64,000 bases of DNA from Megamerina dolium (GCA_963854835.1 OY978525.1:65773407-65837406); one strand, 5' to 3'. Shown: positions 33,691-46,228, numbered from the stretch's first letter. The notes: generated from the sequence alone by a model not told the origin. Numbers and translations are program-made.

Positions 33691-35056
33691 GTAATTCAAA
33701 TTGTAGATTTGCTGACCAATTCATTATTTCAATTCAATCAATCAATTTGCAATTTGAATCATACTACCAGCGACCAAATTTGCATACTTTGTATTATCAT
33801 GCAAACAATAACACATTGTTTACAACTTGCTTACTGCTCAGTTTTGCCTTCTATGTATAAGTGACCATACTCAAAATCGCTTTGTGGGGGTGTGTCAGCG
33901 CGAATTAGACGAAGATGGAGAAGTAAGACTACAATTTATGAGGATGATTAATGCTTAACGTTTCACTGAAGTCGTAAATCACACAGAAGACCTGCAATTT
34001 GAAGATATTGAAGCATATCGTATGTTTGAAGTTTGAATATAACATGCTAATAGATTTTTCGGTAATATTGACGTATTTGAAATTAAATAATTATTATTCA
34101 TTTTATTTACTATTTTTATTTACTTCTTCTTTGTTTTTAGTTATTTGATTAATTTAACGCCAGTTATGTATTCAAATCAACATCCTTTAATTTTGTACGC
34201 ATTTATTTACTTGTATTCAAATATTGCTATATGTATATAACGACATAGAAATCACGCCACTAAAACCGTAGTTAACATTAACATTATGCTTAACGATGTA
34301 AGTTTAGTTTAGTCTTTGAAGTACAGTCGAATGAATACAATCAATATATTATACTCTCATTATTGATTCACATTTGTAGTGAAATATCGTTTTGATATTT
34401 TCTAAATCGGGCAGTCGGTAGGAGTCCATAATTTTCTTTCATGGAATCCAGTGATAAAAATAAATTTTTTATAAACACGAATTAACACCAAAAATGAGCA
34501 ACAAAGTTAATCAAAATAAAATTTAGTAATTAAGGCAGAAACAGCACAGACATAATTATATGACAAAACAAGAAAAACGCCAACAAATTTTTGAAAACCT
34601 TCATGATAACTGAGAGTTGGCAAAATATCATGTACCAATGCTTAGTCGCTCTGACACAACTGGCACTATCCAATTCCCAACCCTTTCCACGAGGAGGACA
34701 AGTTGAAAAGGATACCCGATTTTTCCCGGAGCTTCGAGGAGGATCAGATACTTTGCTATAATTTAATGAAGCTGTTACCAGAGCCCTCAAATGCTGATGA
34801 TGCTTTTAAAATAATTTTTAACCTTTAACCTTTTTAATGAAAACATATTAAACGTGAATCCCCCTTCAACATGGAACGATTGCTAACAACGGTTAAAGCA
34901 ACATTATCGAACGTCAATAGTCCAAATGGAAATTACGAGCCTCATCAATAATCTTAAAGTAAGAATTATAAAAGATTTAGATTATAAAACTACGAAAATA
35001 TTAGAACACATAAACGAATTTCCACCATTTGAAGATGATTCTGAAATTATAAGTAA
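33691..35056. other. Stretch without recognised gene
   Basis: A short segment near 33900-34040 reads RELDEDGEVRLQFMRMIN then, after a stop, RFTEVVNHTEDLQFEDIEAY. It has the feel of a decayed transposase end but I cannot name a family. The rest is AT-rich. Confidence 0.3.
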
Positions 35057-35058
35057 TA

Positions 35059-36217
35059 AAGGGTTATCCATTTCGCGGTTTCAAAAGTATAGGGCTAGAA
35101 TTCGACATCTGTCAAACTGAGTTGTTAAAACAATTTCTTTCTTTTTCAGTTCAAAGTCTGACATTTGCAAAAATGGATCGCTTAACTATCGCACAACGCA
35201 TTAAAATTGTAAAAACCTGTGCATCATCGTTTCGCTCGTACCACCGAAAATATCGCTGCTGTAAGTGAAAGTGTTGTCGAAGACCCGAATGTGTCGATTC
35301 CTCGTCGTTCTCAGGAATTAGGACTGTATTACGGCACATTATCACGTATTTTGCATTTGGATCTACACCTACATCCATATAAAATCCAGCTCACACAACA
35401 ACTGAAGCCAGCTGACCATTCACAACGTCGTAGATACGTCGAATGGGTGCTTGAACAACAGGCGGTGGACGGCGATTTTTCGAACAAAATTTTCTTCAGC
35501 GACGAAGCACATTTCTCACTCGGTGGGTATGTTAACAAACAAAATTGTCGTATTTGGGGTTCTGAGAATCCTCAAGTAATTAAAGAGAGGCCACTACATC
35601 CACAAAAAGTCACTGCTTGGTGCGCTCTTTGGTCCGGAGGTGTGATTGGACCTTACTTCTTCTAAAACGACGATGGAACGACTGTCACCGTCAATTCTTA
35701 GCGTTATGGTCATATGATAACCGACTTTTTTTTGCCTGCTATTGAAGAATGCGACTTAGAGAATATGTGGTTTCAACAAGGCGGTGCCACATGCCACACA
35801 ACTCGAGCGAATATGGCTTTATTGCAAGAGAAATTTTCTGGCCGCGTAATTTCTCGTCGTGGCGATATCAAGTGGCCACCAAGATCATGCGATTTGACAC
35901 CGCTTGACTTTTTTTTGTGGGGCTACGCGAAAGACCGTGTTTATGCAGATAAACCTTTAACTCTTGAGCACCTAAAAACCAACATTCGTCATGTTATGGC
36001 TGAGATACCGCCCAATATGTGTCAAAAAGTGGTCGAAAATTACCTCAAAAGAATCGATGCTTGCAACAATTCGCGTGGTGGTCATTTAAATGATGTAGTA
36101 TTTCACACATAATGTCAACGTTCAAACTTTATAATAAAAAAGAAATATCATGATAAAAAATATTTTATATGTGTTTTATTTACATTTACTTTTGAAACCG
36201 CAAAATGGATAACACTT
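35059..36217 (+). mobile_element. rosa-family mariner (DD41D), copy D
   Basis: The left inverted repeat at 35059-35087 is perfect with TA before it (35057-35058). The right repeat at about 36190-36217 has changes at its tip (AACACTTTC for AACCCTTTA), so the right TA is lost. About 150 bp are deleted in the N-terminal coding region. Confidence 0.9.
35173..36112 (+). pseudogene. rosa transposase, copy D (broken)
   Basis: It starts MDRLTIAQRIKIVKT at 35173, then jumps to the HHRFARTTEN block (deletion of about 150 bp at 35217). Lesions: GAA to TAA near 35663, TCG-GAG to TCT-TAG near 35698-35700, and the second catalytic Asp changed to Gly (QQGGAT, near 35780). The first and third catalytic motifs (FFSDEAHF, SCDLTPLDFF) remain. 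Dead copy. Confidence 0.9.
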
Positions 36218-36359
36218 TCAATATATTGCAATATTGTGCAGAGAGTAAAAGAAGTAGTTTGAGGTACCCTTGCACTTGCAATTATGAAAAAAAAGTAAAT
36301 TGAAGAAATTAAGGAAATTGTGAATTCTTTCATAGGTCAAGACTAGGACAATTTAAAAA

Positions 36360-37450
36360 GTAGTCTTGCAATGAAAAATTTCGAAAGTCACAAAAAATTA
36401 CCAACAACAATATTATTATTTAGCTATGCAAACTATGCAAACGAAAAAACAAAATCGTTACGACAAAACATAAACAAATCCAAACTAGAAAATAGATATC
36501 GCAATAATAATTCACAACAACACTCGCATACTTGTAATATTGGAGCATACAACCAGAACAATTATAATCGTAATCGTCAGTATATAGATACCAAAAATAT
36601 CAACAAATAAGACAAAAGAGTGATCAATATAGCAAACAACAATATAGACAAGGTGAGTCAGTGGAACAGAAACAAATTCAATTAAAGATTTTCAGAATTT
36701 CAATACCCGTGTAATTCTAGAATGAAATGGCTTCCGATATCAATGAATAAGCCATATGATATTTTATTAGGTATAGATTTCATTGCAAATAATTTAGAGG
36801 AAGATCAATAATAATAATAACACTGGAATAATAGAGCTATTAGACGATTTAAACAAAAAAAGAGAAAAGCTATTGAAAGATTGATAAATATATATAATAA
36901 ACTACTTTATAAACGAAATGACAAATTAACAAGTACAACAACAATTACTTTTGAAATAAATACAACAACAGATCAATCAATAAATTCCAAATTATATCGC
37001 TACCACCAAAGCATGAAGCTGACGTGTGATGGCAAATGTTAGATATGGAAGCTAAATGTATTATTAGAAAAAATAAAAATCGCCATAGCCCCCCTATAGT
37101 AGTTCCAAAAAAAATGAATAACGACGGAATTCAAAAGTTTAGAATTGTTGGTGACTATAGGCGTCTCAATCAAGTTACAATCGATGATAAATACCCCTTG
37201 CCAAATATAGATAGTATTTTGGACGAGATCGGAAAAGCTCAATAGTTTACCACCATCGATTTAGGAAAGGGGTAGCTGAAAAGTATATAGAAAAAACAGC
37301 TTTCGTCACCCCAGCAGGTCTCTATGAATACGATCGAATGCCTCTTGGCATAAAAAACGCATTGGCAACTTTTCAAAGATTATTGAACGATACCTTAGGA
37401 GAGTAAATTAAATTTCCGTAATATATCTTGATGATATCCTCAGTTATTCT
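36360..37450 (+). pseudogene. Gypsy-type retrotransposon scrap (gag to RT)
   Basis: A polar Asn/Gln-rich segment (36371-36610) is followed by a protease-like PYDILLGIDFIANN (near 36755). Reverse transcriptase then gives RHSPPIVVPKK, FRIVGDYRRLNQVTIDDKYP (about 37140-37200) and FTTIDLGKG, and after shifts [16 protein letters not shown] and YILDDILSYS. Stops and shifts are frequent. It resembles the 17.6/297 part of the gypsy group; a different family from the errantivirus above. Confidence 0.7.
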
Positions 37451-37675
37451 ACCACTTTAGACGACACTGTTGTACCACTGATAACTCAGTTTCCTTGTTT
37501 TTTTAATATATATGTATATACTTATATATTGCAGTATTGCGAAAGCGAGACGAAACCAATTGTCCACTGTGAGAGAATGATCTGTTCTGCTTTATTAAAA
37601 TTCATATTATACGAACAAGCAGAAGAATTACACATTCCAGACAATCAATATCACAAACAATTTTTTTGGCTTTAG
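37451..37675. other. Short stretch without assignment
   Basis: AT-rich, no motifs; lies between gypsy RT scrap and Jockey tail. Confidence 0.3.
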
Positions 37676-38111
37676 TGGACTTATGGCATTCAGTTAAGGA
37701 GCACCGCATCTCTCTCAAATATCGAAAAATTTCAGCGAATACAATCCAAGTGCCTGTGAATTATTGTAAACGCGCTTTGGTATATGAGGAGCGTTAACAT
37801 CCATCGAGATTTGAATGTACCCACAATTTCTAAGGAAGTTTCAAAGTCCTGCAGAAGCTACATTCAAAAATTACACAACCATCCGAATCCCCTTGCTAGG
37901 CAATTGTTGCTGAGCACGGGGCATCGACGATTAAAAAGAAAAGACACACTGAATATGCTGTGAAATTACTAAACCTCGCGACTCAACAAATTGTGATGGT
38001 ACACAGGGAATATCATATAATTTTAGTTAGTTTGTAAGATTTGAATACTTATTGTGAGTTTCTCGGAATAGTAGAAAGATTCAATAAATTCTTAATATTT
38101 AAAAAAAAAAA
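37676..38111 (+). mobile_element. Jockey-clade LINE 3' end (5'-truncated)
   Basis: It matches the last 430 bp of the Jockey element at 46239-50553: GGACTTATGGCATTCAG, then IEKFQRIQSKC, NIHRDLNVPT, the stop after DTLNML, a short 3' UTR and an A-run at 38100-38110. 5' truncation and an A-tail are typical LINE insertion products. Confidence 0.88.
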
Positions 38112-38299
38112 CTTTCGTTTGTCGACCCTGACACTGGAGCATGTACTAACTCTATTTAGTCGACGTGGAGGGCCGCCAAAGACAGATCTTTTACCCAGGG
38201 TATCTGGTGAAATATATGTTTTTTAAGCAATGCTGCCTAAAAAAGAAAGTTAGATCCCATAGCAGAATTTATGAAGGCTGCGGGGGACTTTTATAATCC

Positions 38300-38768
<469 letters not shown>

Positions 38769-39076
38769 CCATTTTGTGGACCATTACGTGTTTTTTGAGG
38801 GGTAAACCACCCGGCTCATTTTTGTACCCCTTTTATTAAAAACTTCTGTTTAATACTTTTTTTGGTTTCTTTTTAGTTTATATATTTGGTTTTGTTTTTT
38901 CGGGCGAAGCGGCGGTAATTTTTTAGCCGAGAGGAGCTACTGCGTGTCGAAGACCGAAGGCCGAGCTCCTCTCGGAAACCAAAAAAAAGTATTAAACACA
39001 AGTTTTTAATAAAAGGAGTACAAAAATGGGTGGGATGGTTTACCCCCCAAAAAACACAAAATGCTCCAAAATGCAT
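38769..39076. mobile_element. Foldback (long inverted repeat) element
   Basis: The left arm, about 38769-38872, and right arm, about 38974-39076, are inverted copies (for example GTGTTTTTTGAGGGG at 38788 against CCCCCCAAAAAACAC ending 39057). The arms are about 85-100 bp with scattered mismatches. The loop holds a second, GC-rich hairpin with arms CCGAGAGGAGCT and AGCTCCTCTCGG. No coding sequence. It starts exactly where the SINE head ends. Class is uncertain: a foldback/MITE or a palindromic rearrangement. Confidence 0.82.
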
Positions 39077-39600
39077 TTCCGAGGTTCAGAAACCCGAAAA
39101 ACAACTTTTTTTTTCAAATTGTTAGAAAATTTGAAAAATCTATAAAGCTTATCGGACTCTTCATTTTAGTTTTTAAATCTAAAAAAAATCTACTTATACA
39201 GAAGTTATAGACACTTTTCTGATTGGGGATCAAAAGTTTGGTGACCTCTATGGGCCAAACTAGTGGCCGGCCCCAATTAAAAATATCAAATTAGGGGTCC
39301 CTGGCAAAAACACTATTAAGTAAGGCCTCCGGGCGCCTTGGACCCATAAAATGCACTTATTCCAAAATATGTCCAGGTGTGAGTGCGCCAAAGTCTTTCT
39401 AGCGCTTCTGAGAGTCTGGCAAGTCTGCGCAGTCCAAGCGACCACCAACCTTAACAGGTTCAAAGCCAGTTGAGGTGTTTAAGAACGGAGTTGAAAATTT
39501 CAAAATGTTTCGTAACAGTTGCTTTTTCTGGAGTAAACGAATGTGGTCGAAAAAATATTGTCGTTTGATGTTTAAATTAATGCAATGTGATGCGAATTTT
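39077..39600. other. Stretch without recognised gene
   Basis: No family motifs seen. Confidence 0.3.
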
Positions 39601-39960
39601 CAGACGGTGGTGATTTTTCTGCATTTGTCACTGAACCGACACATCCAGGTGACGAGATGCAGACAATGGAGATAAGAGCTGATGCCATCAACGACTTCGA
39701 TCAAGAAATTTGTCTCTTTGACTACTGCAAAATTCTTCTTGCGTTTTTCTGCGTTGACGATATCGATATCAACATCGATACAGCCTTTGCTATTTGGCCA
39801 TTTCAACGTTCTTCGTGCAGGAAGGAAGGACCTGAAAACCACATCGACCACTTAAGCTTCACAGTAGGGCAACCATGAGATACGAGGTCAACTGGATTCT
39901 CCTTGTTATCACGTTACCCCAAGTCGTAGTTTGGCTTTTCATGAAGTCTAGATGGTTGGT
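39600..39960 (-). pseudogene. BEL/Pao pol scrap (RNase H end to integrase start)
   Basis: The minus strand reads ENPVDLVSHGCPTVK, then WFSGPSFL. This matches the ENPADLxSRG ... WxxGPxFL block that BEL/Pao elements carry between RNase H and integrase. An 83-residue frame (39851-39600) continues into the N-terminal integrase region (SYLHCLHLVTWMCRF). Frames change once or more. Confidence 0.65.
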
Positions 39961-40459
39961 GCTGAGTCATAGATTAAGAAGCCATAAATCTACTGTAATA
40001 GAAAAGGATGATTGGCAGGATCGCCATGTAATAGAAAAAGGATGATTGTGTTATCGTTCGTGTTAGTGAAATGTTTGTCCTGGGCAAGGATTGCCTCAAA
40101 AAGGACTAACTAAGCTAACTAGTAAATTATGTCTCAGTGCTGGAGTTAGTCAAAGCGGTTGCACCGCTCCATCAATTGACAGCTCGTGTGTTGCCACTAC
40201 AATCTTGATATAATGTGAGAATAAACCACAACGTATTTTTGTTAGTTTAATTCTGATCTTTATTTTCAAATATGGGCTCTATTTATACTATATAATTCTT
40301 TCCAGAATTTCCAATATTCCCATCCATTTCCATATGATGACCTAGATCAATCAACACCTAGGTTGCAGCAAAAACCAATGCTCAGATTTGGGTTAATTGG
40401 TCATACATACATAACACTTAAAGTGGCGACACAATAATTCATAATTGTGTAAACACAAT
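39961..40459. other. Stretch without recognised gene
   Basis: No motifs; part (40190-40430) has an LTR-like look (CTCGTGTGTTGCCAC … AATAAACCAC) but no second copy was found. Confidence 0.3.
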
Positions 40460-41069
40460 AGGGCTGTTCAGAATCTTGTGCATTTAAGATTGCAAATTCG
40501 TGCAATTGTAAATATTTATCATCAATTGTGAACGACTTTTTTGTTTACTTTGCATTACTTGTTGCAAGCCAAGCTATTCACAGCTGATTGGTGAAATAGC
40601 AAATTATTTTGATGATAAAATTGCGCACAAATTAGAAGAAATGCCGAAAAAAAGCTGTAAGGAGCAAATAGTCGACTCTTTAATTGACGAAGCTGCTGAT
40701 GAAATTATGTGCAACGAAGGTATGAAATATTCTCTTCATAATTTCAGTAAATAACCATTTTTCATTAAATTAGAATTTGATGAGGATGCATTTTTTATTT
40801 ATTTTTATTCTTTATTCTTTCATTCTTCATTTATTCTTTTTTTGATTTGTTCGCCTTCCATTTTCAGTTTTTTTTTATTTTGTTGCTGATCAGCTGTTAG
40901 TTTGCAATTCAGTGTTGCATACATAACCTACGGGTTTTTGGTGTTGCGTCGTTGCAAGAGTGTAGTAAATGCACGACTGTATATTTTGTTAGTGTAAAGC
41001 AAAAATTTACAACACCATTTTGCAATTGCAATGATGCAAGACCATTTGCACAAGATTCTGAACAACCCT
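40460..41069. mobile_element. 610-bp terminal-inverted-repeat DNA element (possibly PIF/Harbinger-like)
   Basis: Ends AGGGCTGTTCAGAATCTTG (40460 on) and its complement at the right (to 41069) match over 23 of 24 bases, one C/T mismatch. AAT occurs on both sides (40457-40459 and 41070-41072), a possible 3-bp target duplication, which would fit PIF/Harbinger. That class call is inference. Inside is a short frame from an ATG at 40641 (MPKKSCKEQIVDSLIDEA) that reaches GAAG/GTATGAAAT, a plausible splice donor. No transposase is seen, so it is non-autonomous. Confidence 0.75.
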
Positions 41070-41419
41070 AATATAATGATATTCTATATCAATGTAAGTG
41101 ATCGAAAATATCAGTATATCATGTTGCCTGTGCATTTCAAGAAAAGCGAAATGTAAACAAAAGTGTAACAAAAATAGATATGTATGTATAAACATGCATG
41201 TACATAATGATATATATATATGTAGTTGATGCAAGCATATTTGTATGTACGTAATGTATTGTTGTACATATATTGCTATGCACAATGGTATGCATATGCG
41301 ATGATATGGTACCACTACACTACTCTTAGTTGTTCTGTTTGTCTCTTATACTCTGCATGTATATATTATACTTATGTATGTATACTTGTGTATTATACTT
41401 ATGTCCTTATATATATTTT

Positions 41420-42100
41420 CAAGCAAATTCTCACAATTCAAACAAACATCGAAAAGCTTGATAGTGATGATAATACTCGCGCTGGTTTAGAAGATTTGTA
41501 TATCACTACAAAATTAGCTATACAATCTCAATTAGGCGAAGACCTAAACACCACAATGTCTTCTAGAAATACTTGTATAATGCCCATTCAAAATTCTAAG
41601 CTGCCGCATTTAAAGTTGCCTGAATATCGAAATTTTATAACTTTGCTTAAACAAATCATTGATCGTGAGTTCAGCTAATCTAACATAGAGAAATTTAACC
41701 ACCCACGCAACTGTCTCCAAGGGCAAGCATTAGAAACCGTCAATGCTTTCAAGGTTACTAATGAAATTATTCTAAGGCCTTAGAGAGTCTCAACGCACGC
41801 TTTGACAATGCTACCCTAATATTTCTTGAAAATATTATCTCGCTTTTCGAATTGTCTTCAGTTGCCAAATAAAGTCATCAATTGCGAAGTCTCGTAGACA
41901 ATGCTTCAGCCATCTACGGTTCTCTTCTGCCTTTGGGTACAGAAAAGGAAATTTCGCAAGCTATGCTTATATACTTAGTTCTGCAAAAGGCTGACGAACA
42001 GACTAATCGGAAGTGGAAGGAACCCTTGGATTTTAAGAAACTGCCATCTTGGGAAGACTGTGTGAACAGCTATGATATTGGTTCGTGACGCTTCAGATGG
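41420..42100 (+). pseudogene. BEL/Pao Gag remnant
   Basis: It includes LPHLKLPEYR, then in other frames NIEKFNHPRNCLQGQALETV and LRSLVDNASAIYGSL and EKEISQAMLIYLVLQKAD. These follow the order of the Gag core of BEL elements (LPKIELPxFxG … KFxYLxxxLxGxA … ). At least three frame breaks. Confidence 0.65.
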
Positions 42101-42559
42101 CTACAGGCTGGGCAGAGTTTTATTGGATTCTTGCTCGTAAGTAAATTTTAACACTGATGATTTTTCTCAAATGCTTCAACTACCCAAAGGGACACACAAT
42201 ATTTACAGTATTGGAAATACGCCAGCCAACATCAAGTATAAAACTTCAACCACTATAAAATCACGAACTATAGGGTTTGAACTTCCTTTAACATTCTGTG
42301 TCACTTCGCACATTGTTTATCAACCAGAGGTAGAAATAGACATCTCGTGTTAGAATATTCCAAAGAACACTGATCTCGCATATGACGAATTCTATAAATC
42401 AAAATGTGTTGATTTACTTCTAGGAACAGAAAGCTTTTTCAGCCTCCTCTGTTGGCCAGATTAGACTTGGAGACAACTTTCCTTTTTTCCAGAAAACGAG
42501 ATTAGGTTGGGTTGTACCATGTCGATTTCAGAAGCATCCTAGCGCAAAAACCTCTATAT

Positions 42560-43280
42560 GCTTGCTAACATGCGATGAATCATTGGACGAAAAACTAGAA
42601 CGCTTCTGGAAAATCGAAGACATATTTAACTACTACATTCCTCATTATTACATTTTAAGGCCATCAAGCACAACAAAAACATTGAGGGTTGTGTTTGACG
42701 CTTCCTGTCGCACCACTTCACAAAAATCTCTAAATGAGATTCAAATGGTTGGACCTCTTCAGAGTGATTTGGTAATACTTCTCCTTCGTTTTCGTCGCCA
42801 TCGCTTCGCTCTTACGGCTGACATCAAAAAAATGTACAGGCAGGTACTCATGGCTCCCAAAAATCGCAAGTATCAATATATATGGTACTTTGGAGGAATT
42901 CGCCAGATACTGAAATTCGTACTTATCAGCTAAATACAGTAACTTACGGCATGGCCGCAGCGCCATATTTAGCTGTGCGAAGCTTGATATACTTAGCCGA
43001 TCGATATGCTTCTGAATATGAAATAGGCTAAAGCATAGTTAAAACATCCTTCTACGTTGATGACCTTATATGTGGAGCTGATTCTCTGGCGATGCTTTCT
43101 CAAATTAAGCATGAAGTGACAGACCTTCTAAAACTAGGACAATTTGAACGAACAAAATGGTATTCCAATAATGAGCAATATAGAAACTATAAGGCTCCAA
43201 AAGACTTGAACTTCGATACCCCAAACACAAGTGCTCTTGGGGTTAACTGGGAACAAAATAAAAACGCCTTTTTGCATTAA
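42560..43280 (+). pseudogene. BEL/Pao reverse transcriptase remnant
   Basis: Blocks YYILRPSSTTKTLRVVFDAS, SLNEIQMVGPLQSDLVILLL, FALTADIKKMYRQVLM and, after a frame change at 42930, TYGMAAAPYLAVRSL and FYVDDLICGADS (active site YVDD, near 43055). BEL-specific wording (LRVVFDAS, ADIxKMYRQ) makes the assignment firm. Stops near 42932 and 43030. Confidence 0.85.
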
Positions 43281-43399
43281 TTCAATCCAAAGTCGAAACT
43301 ACTTATAACTAACAAAATTACGAAGCTTTTTGATACATTGGGACTTTTACTTACTTACTTACTTCGCACTTGCGTTGAAAGTCGCAAGTGCGAATTCGT

Positions 43400-44526
43400 C
43401 AAGCGATACGTTCGACATTTGCATCTAAAAAAATTATCACGCTGGTCCCAAAGCATTAGTTGTTTTGATTCGCTTCGAATTGTAAACGCACGAGCCATTG
43501 CTAGACACGTGGTCAGAAATTGTGTCCACTGCGTGCGATACAAACCTAAATTGCTACAACAAATGATGGGAAATCTACCAGTTGAGCTTTTGACGCCTTT
43601 CGCACGAATCGGTGTTGATTTTTGAGGCGCTGTCGATATCTATCTCCGTATTAGAGGAAACCCACCTTATAACGCCTACATCACCATTTTTATTTGTTTG
43701 GCTATTAAGGCGGTACACATAGAGCTTGTGACTGACTTGACAACAAATACCTTTTTAGCATCACTAAAGCGACTTATCGGCCACAGAGACTTGCTTTCTG
43801 ATATTTTTTGTGGCAACGCAACGAACTTTGTTGGTGCAAGCAAAAAACCTATGGATTTAAAAGCGTTTCTCTTTGACAGAGTGCATCAGGATGCAATTAT
43901 TAAGTATAGCGCTAATGAATTTATAAATTTTCACGTTATTCCTCCTAGAGCACCTCACTTTGGCGACATTTGGGAGACCGCTGTGAAGTCAGCTAAGGGC
44001 CACTTGAACCGCAGTTTGAAAAACACAAGGCTAACATATAAGGATATGAAAACAGTCTTGATCGAAATTGAAGCAATTTTCTCGTCTTCTCGTCCCATAA
44101 CACTGCTACCAACTGACCCGAGCGACTTCAAATCACTTACTCCAGGCCATTTTATTGTTGGTACTAATTTTCCGGAGCATAATGTGTCGTCCAACATCAA
44201 CTGTCTCGACAAATGGTCTCACATTACTGCTATCAAATAATCGTTTTGGAAAAAATTGTCACTTGATTACATCATCGAGCTTCATATGCGCACTAAAAGG
44301 TCAGCTGATCACTCAAACGTCACAAATGGAACAATGGTCATCATTCATGAAGATGACGTTCCTCCTCAGCATTGGTACTTAAGTAAAGTTGTCAACTGCA
44401 TACCTGGTAAAGATTCGCAGTTTCGGGTTGTTGATATAAGTACCAAAAGAGGCATCGTCGTCCTATCCATAAGATTGCTGTGTTGCCTGTTTGAAAAGTC
44501 TTTCAAACGATCCTTTCGATCGCTAT
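43400..44526 (+). pseudogene. BEL/Pao integrase and C-terminal domain remnant
   Basis: HVVRNCVHCVRYKP is part of the zinc-binding end. IGVDF has the first catalytic Asp followed by a stop (43623-43625). LLSDIFCGNATNFVGA contains the second Asp region, and PPRAPHFGDIWETAVKS the Glu (near 43975). The frame is open at 43698-44240. The C-terminal DUF5641-like segment VTNGTMVIIHEDDVPPQHWY and FRVVDISTKRGIV ends near 44526. One stop and one shift. Confidence 0.83.
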
Positions 44527-44754
44527 AAAATACAATTTAGCAACTTTCATTACTCCTGCAAAAATTCAAAGTCAATGAAAAGGCTCTTTGATCCTACAGT
44601 TCGAATGCCATTTTGATAACGGAAACAGTCAACACCGAAACTCCTCACTGACTTGAGCCTTTAACGCATGCAAAAATCCACATTGTCAGCAGCGCACAGA
44701 AAATCTTCGACATATAATGATGAATTTACGGCCGAAGCGTCGATTGAAAGCTCA

Positions 44755-45738
44755 TCCGTTAGAGGTTGTGCATTGGGCTTGGGACCCATCACATAAACAC
44801 TCTCACCCAATGAAATATCATCCGTGCCTCAGATAAGGACTACCCCTTTTGTTGACGTCTCCCGCAAGAGAAGTTAGGACCACGATTTACGGATATGCAA
44901 CTGAAATGTCCAGTCCCTCTATTTAGCTGGTTAATGTCCTCGAAAAATATAAGGCTGACATCACCGCACTTCAGGAAATGCGATGGACGGGACAGGGTTG
45001 CTCTAAAAGACCATCCTGTGATATCTATTACAGTTGCAATGCGGAGAGGCACGAATTCGGATGTGGATTTGTTGTTAAATCAGCCTCCACTGACAACGGA
45101 ATGAGGCTGATCGACTTCTCCGCAGCAAGAAATATGGTAATTAGTGGTACCAGATTTCAGCATCTCGACATCCATAAATCTACGTGGCAGTCTTGGCTTG
45201 ATGATTGCAGCTTGATGTCAATAAGCTGCAATCACCAGAGACAGCCAATGCTTTTACTACTCGATTATCTGAGCAATTTCTACTGGCGTCTGAGGAATGT
45301 GTGATATGATCAGGAAAGACGTCGCTTACAGAAAAACCATGTGTGCAGGTGGCACGCGAGCTGTTAAGGAGCGGTACAGAGAAAAGAGGAATGTAGCGAG
45401 ACGTCTTTTCAGGCATAAGAAGAGTGAGCTAGGAAGACACGAGTGTAAGGAGGTCGAGATGTGTAGAGACAGGAATGACACTCGAAAATTCTTTGAGAAG
45501 ATCAAGCGCCTGAGTGGCGGTTTAAATCCCGGAGCCTCTTCATGTTATGACAACAATGGGAATTTGGTTACAGATGTCCAGAGTGTACTGAGCTTATGGA
45601 CGGAACACTTCACCGCGTTACTGAATGGCGACACCTAGAACAATCCCGCCAGTGGAGAAAATCACCCAAACATAGATGTTCCACCACCCGCGCATGATGA
45701 GGACAGAGAGGTAATTTCTGGCTGAAAAAAAAGCAGCA
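44755..45738 (+). pseudogene. RTE retrotransposon fragment 2 (5' end to RT linker, deleted)
   Basis: It starts in 5' UTR-like sequence shared with the copy at 61985 (CATCACATAAA … GGACTACC). It then has the endonuclease start (KADITALQEMRWTGQGCSK, near 44950), a jump to NGMRLIDFSAARNMVISG, another jump, then KERYREKR, RKFFEKIKRLSGGLNPG and VTDVQSVLSLW (open frame 45297-45638). It stops near 45738 before RT. At least two internal deletions. Confidence 0.85.
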
Positions 45739-45761
45739 GATGGCGATGCAAGCCAACAAGC

Positions 45762-46228
45762 AACTCAAGGAACAAGTATGTTCTGGTGCTTATAGATTAC
45801 TTCAGTAAATGGCCTGAAGCATACCCCATTCCAAATCAAGAAGCTAGTACAGTTGCGGATGTATTCCTCAACCAATGGATTATTCGTTTTGATGTACCGA
45901 TGGAGTTACACTCAGACCAAGGTTGAAATTTCGAATCAGTTGTATTCCAAGTGATGTACGTTGGGTATATACAAAACACGTACAACACCTTTGCATCCAC
46001 AATCTGATGGCATGGTATAACGATTTAACCGTACCTTGGAAGAATATTTGGGAAAGTCGTAGATAAATAGCAAGAGACTGGGATGTACATATACCAATGC
46101 TCCTCATGACATATCGATGCTTACAAGATGATACGACGGCTACTACACCAGCAATGGCGCGTTTCTAAAATGCGCGTGGTCAAAATTGATTTTAGATCCG
46201 TGGTATATTAGAAAAATATTCCTAGCAT
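45762..46228 (+). pseudogene. Gypsy-type integrase scrap, interrupted by Jockey
   Basis: LVLIDYFSKWPEAYPIPNQE has the first catalytic Asp, then VADVFLNQWIIRF, then LHSDQG with the second Asp followed by a stop. In another frame TTPLHPQSDGMV is followed by a stop where the catalytic Glu is expected, and later RDWDVHIPMLLMTYR. This is the integrase core of a gypsy lineage different from those above. The Jockey element begins at its end. Confidence 0.78.

Larger units (their letters stand above)
41395..44526 (+). mobile_element. BEL/Pao retrotransposon, degraded, internally deleted
   Basis: The order is gag (41420-42100), a reverse transcriptase piece (42560-43280), then integrase and the C-terminal DUF5641-like tail (43400-44526). 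The protease region is only hinted at. RNase H and the integrase N-terminal zinc region are largely missing at a junction near 43345, where an ACTT repeat and a small hairpin (CGCACTTGCG … CGCAAGTGCG, 43366-43392) lie. Many stops. LTRs not recognised. Confidence 0.82.

Noticed and set aside
33900..34040. A decayed host exon or transposase end (RELDEDGEVRLQF)
   Set aside because: Two short segments with a stop between them and no recognisable family or splice sites.
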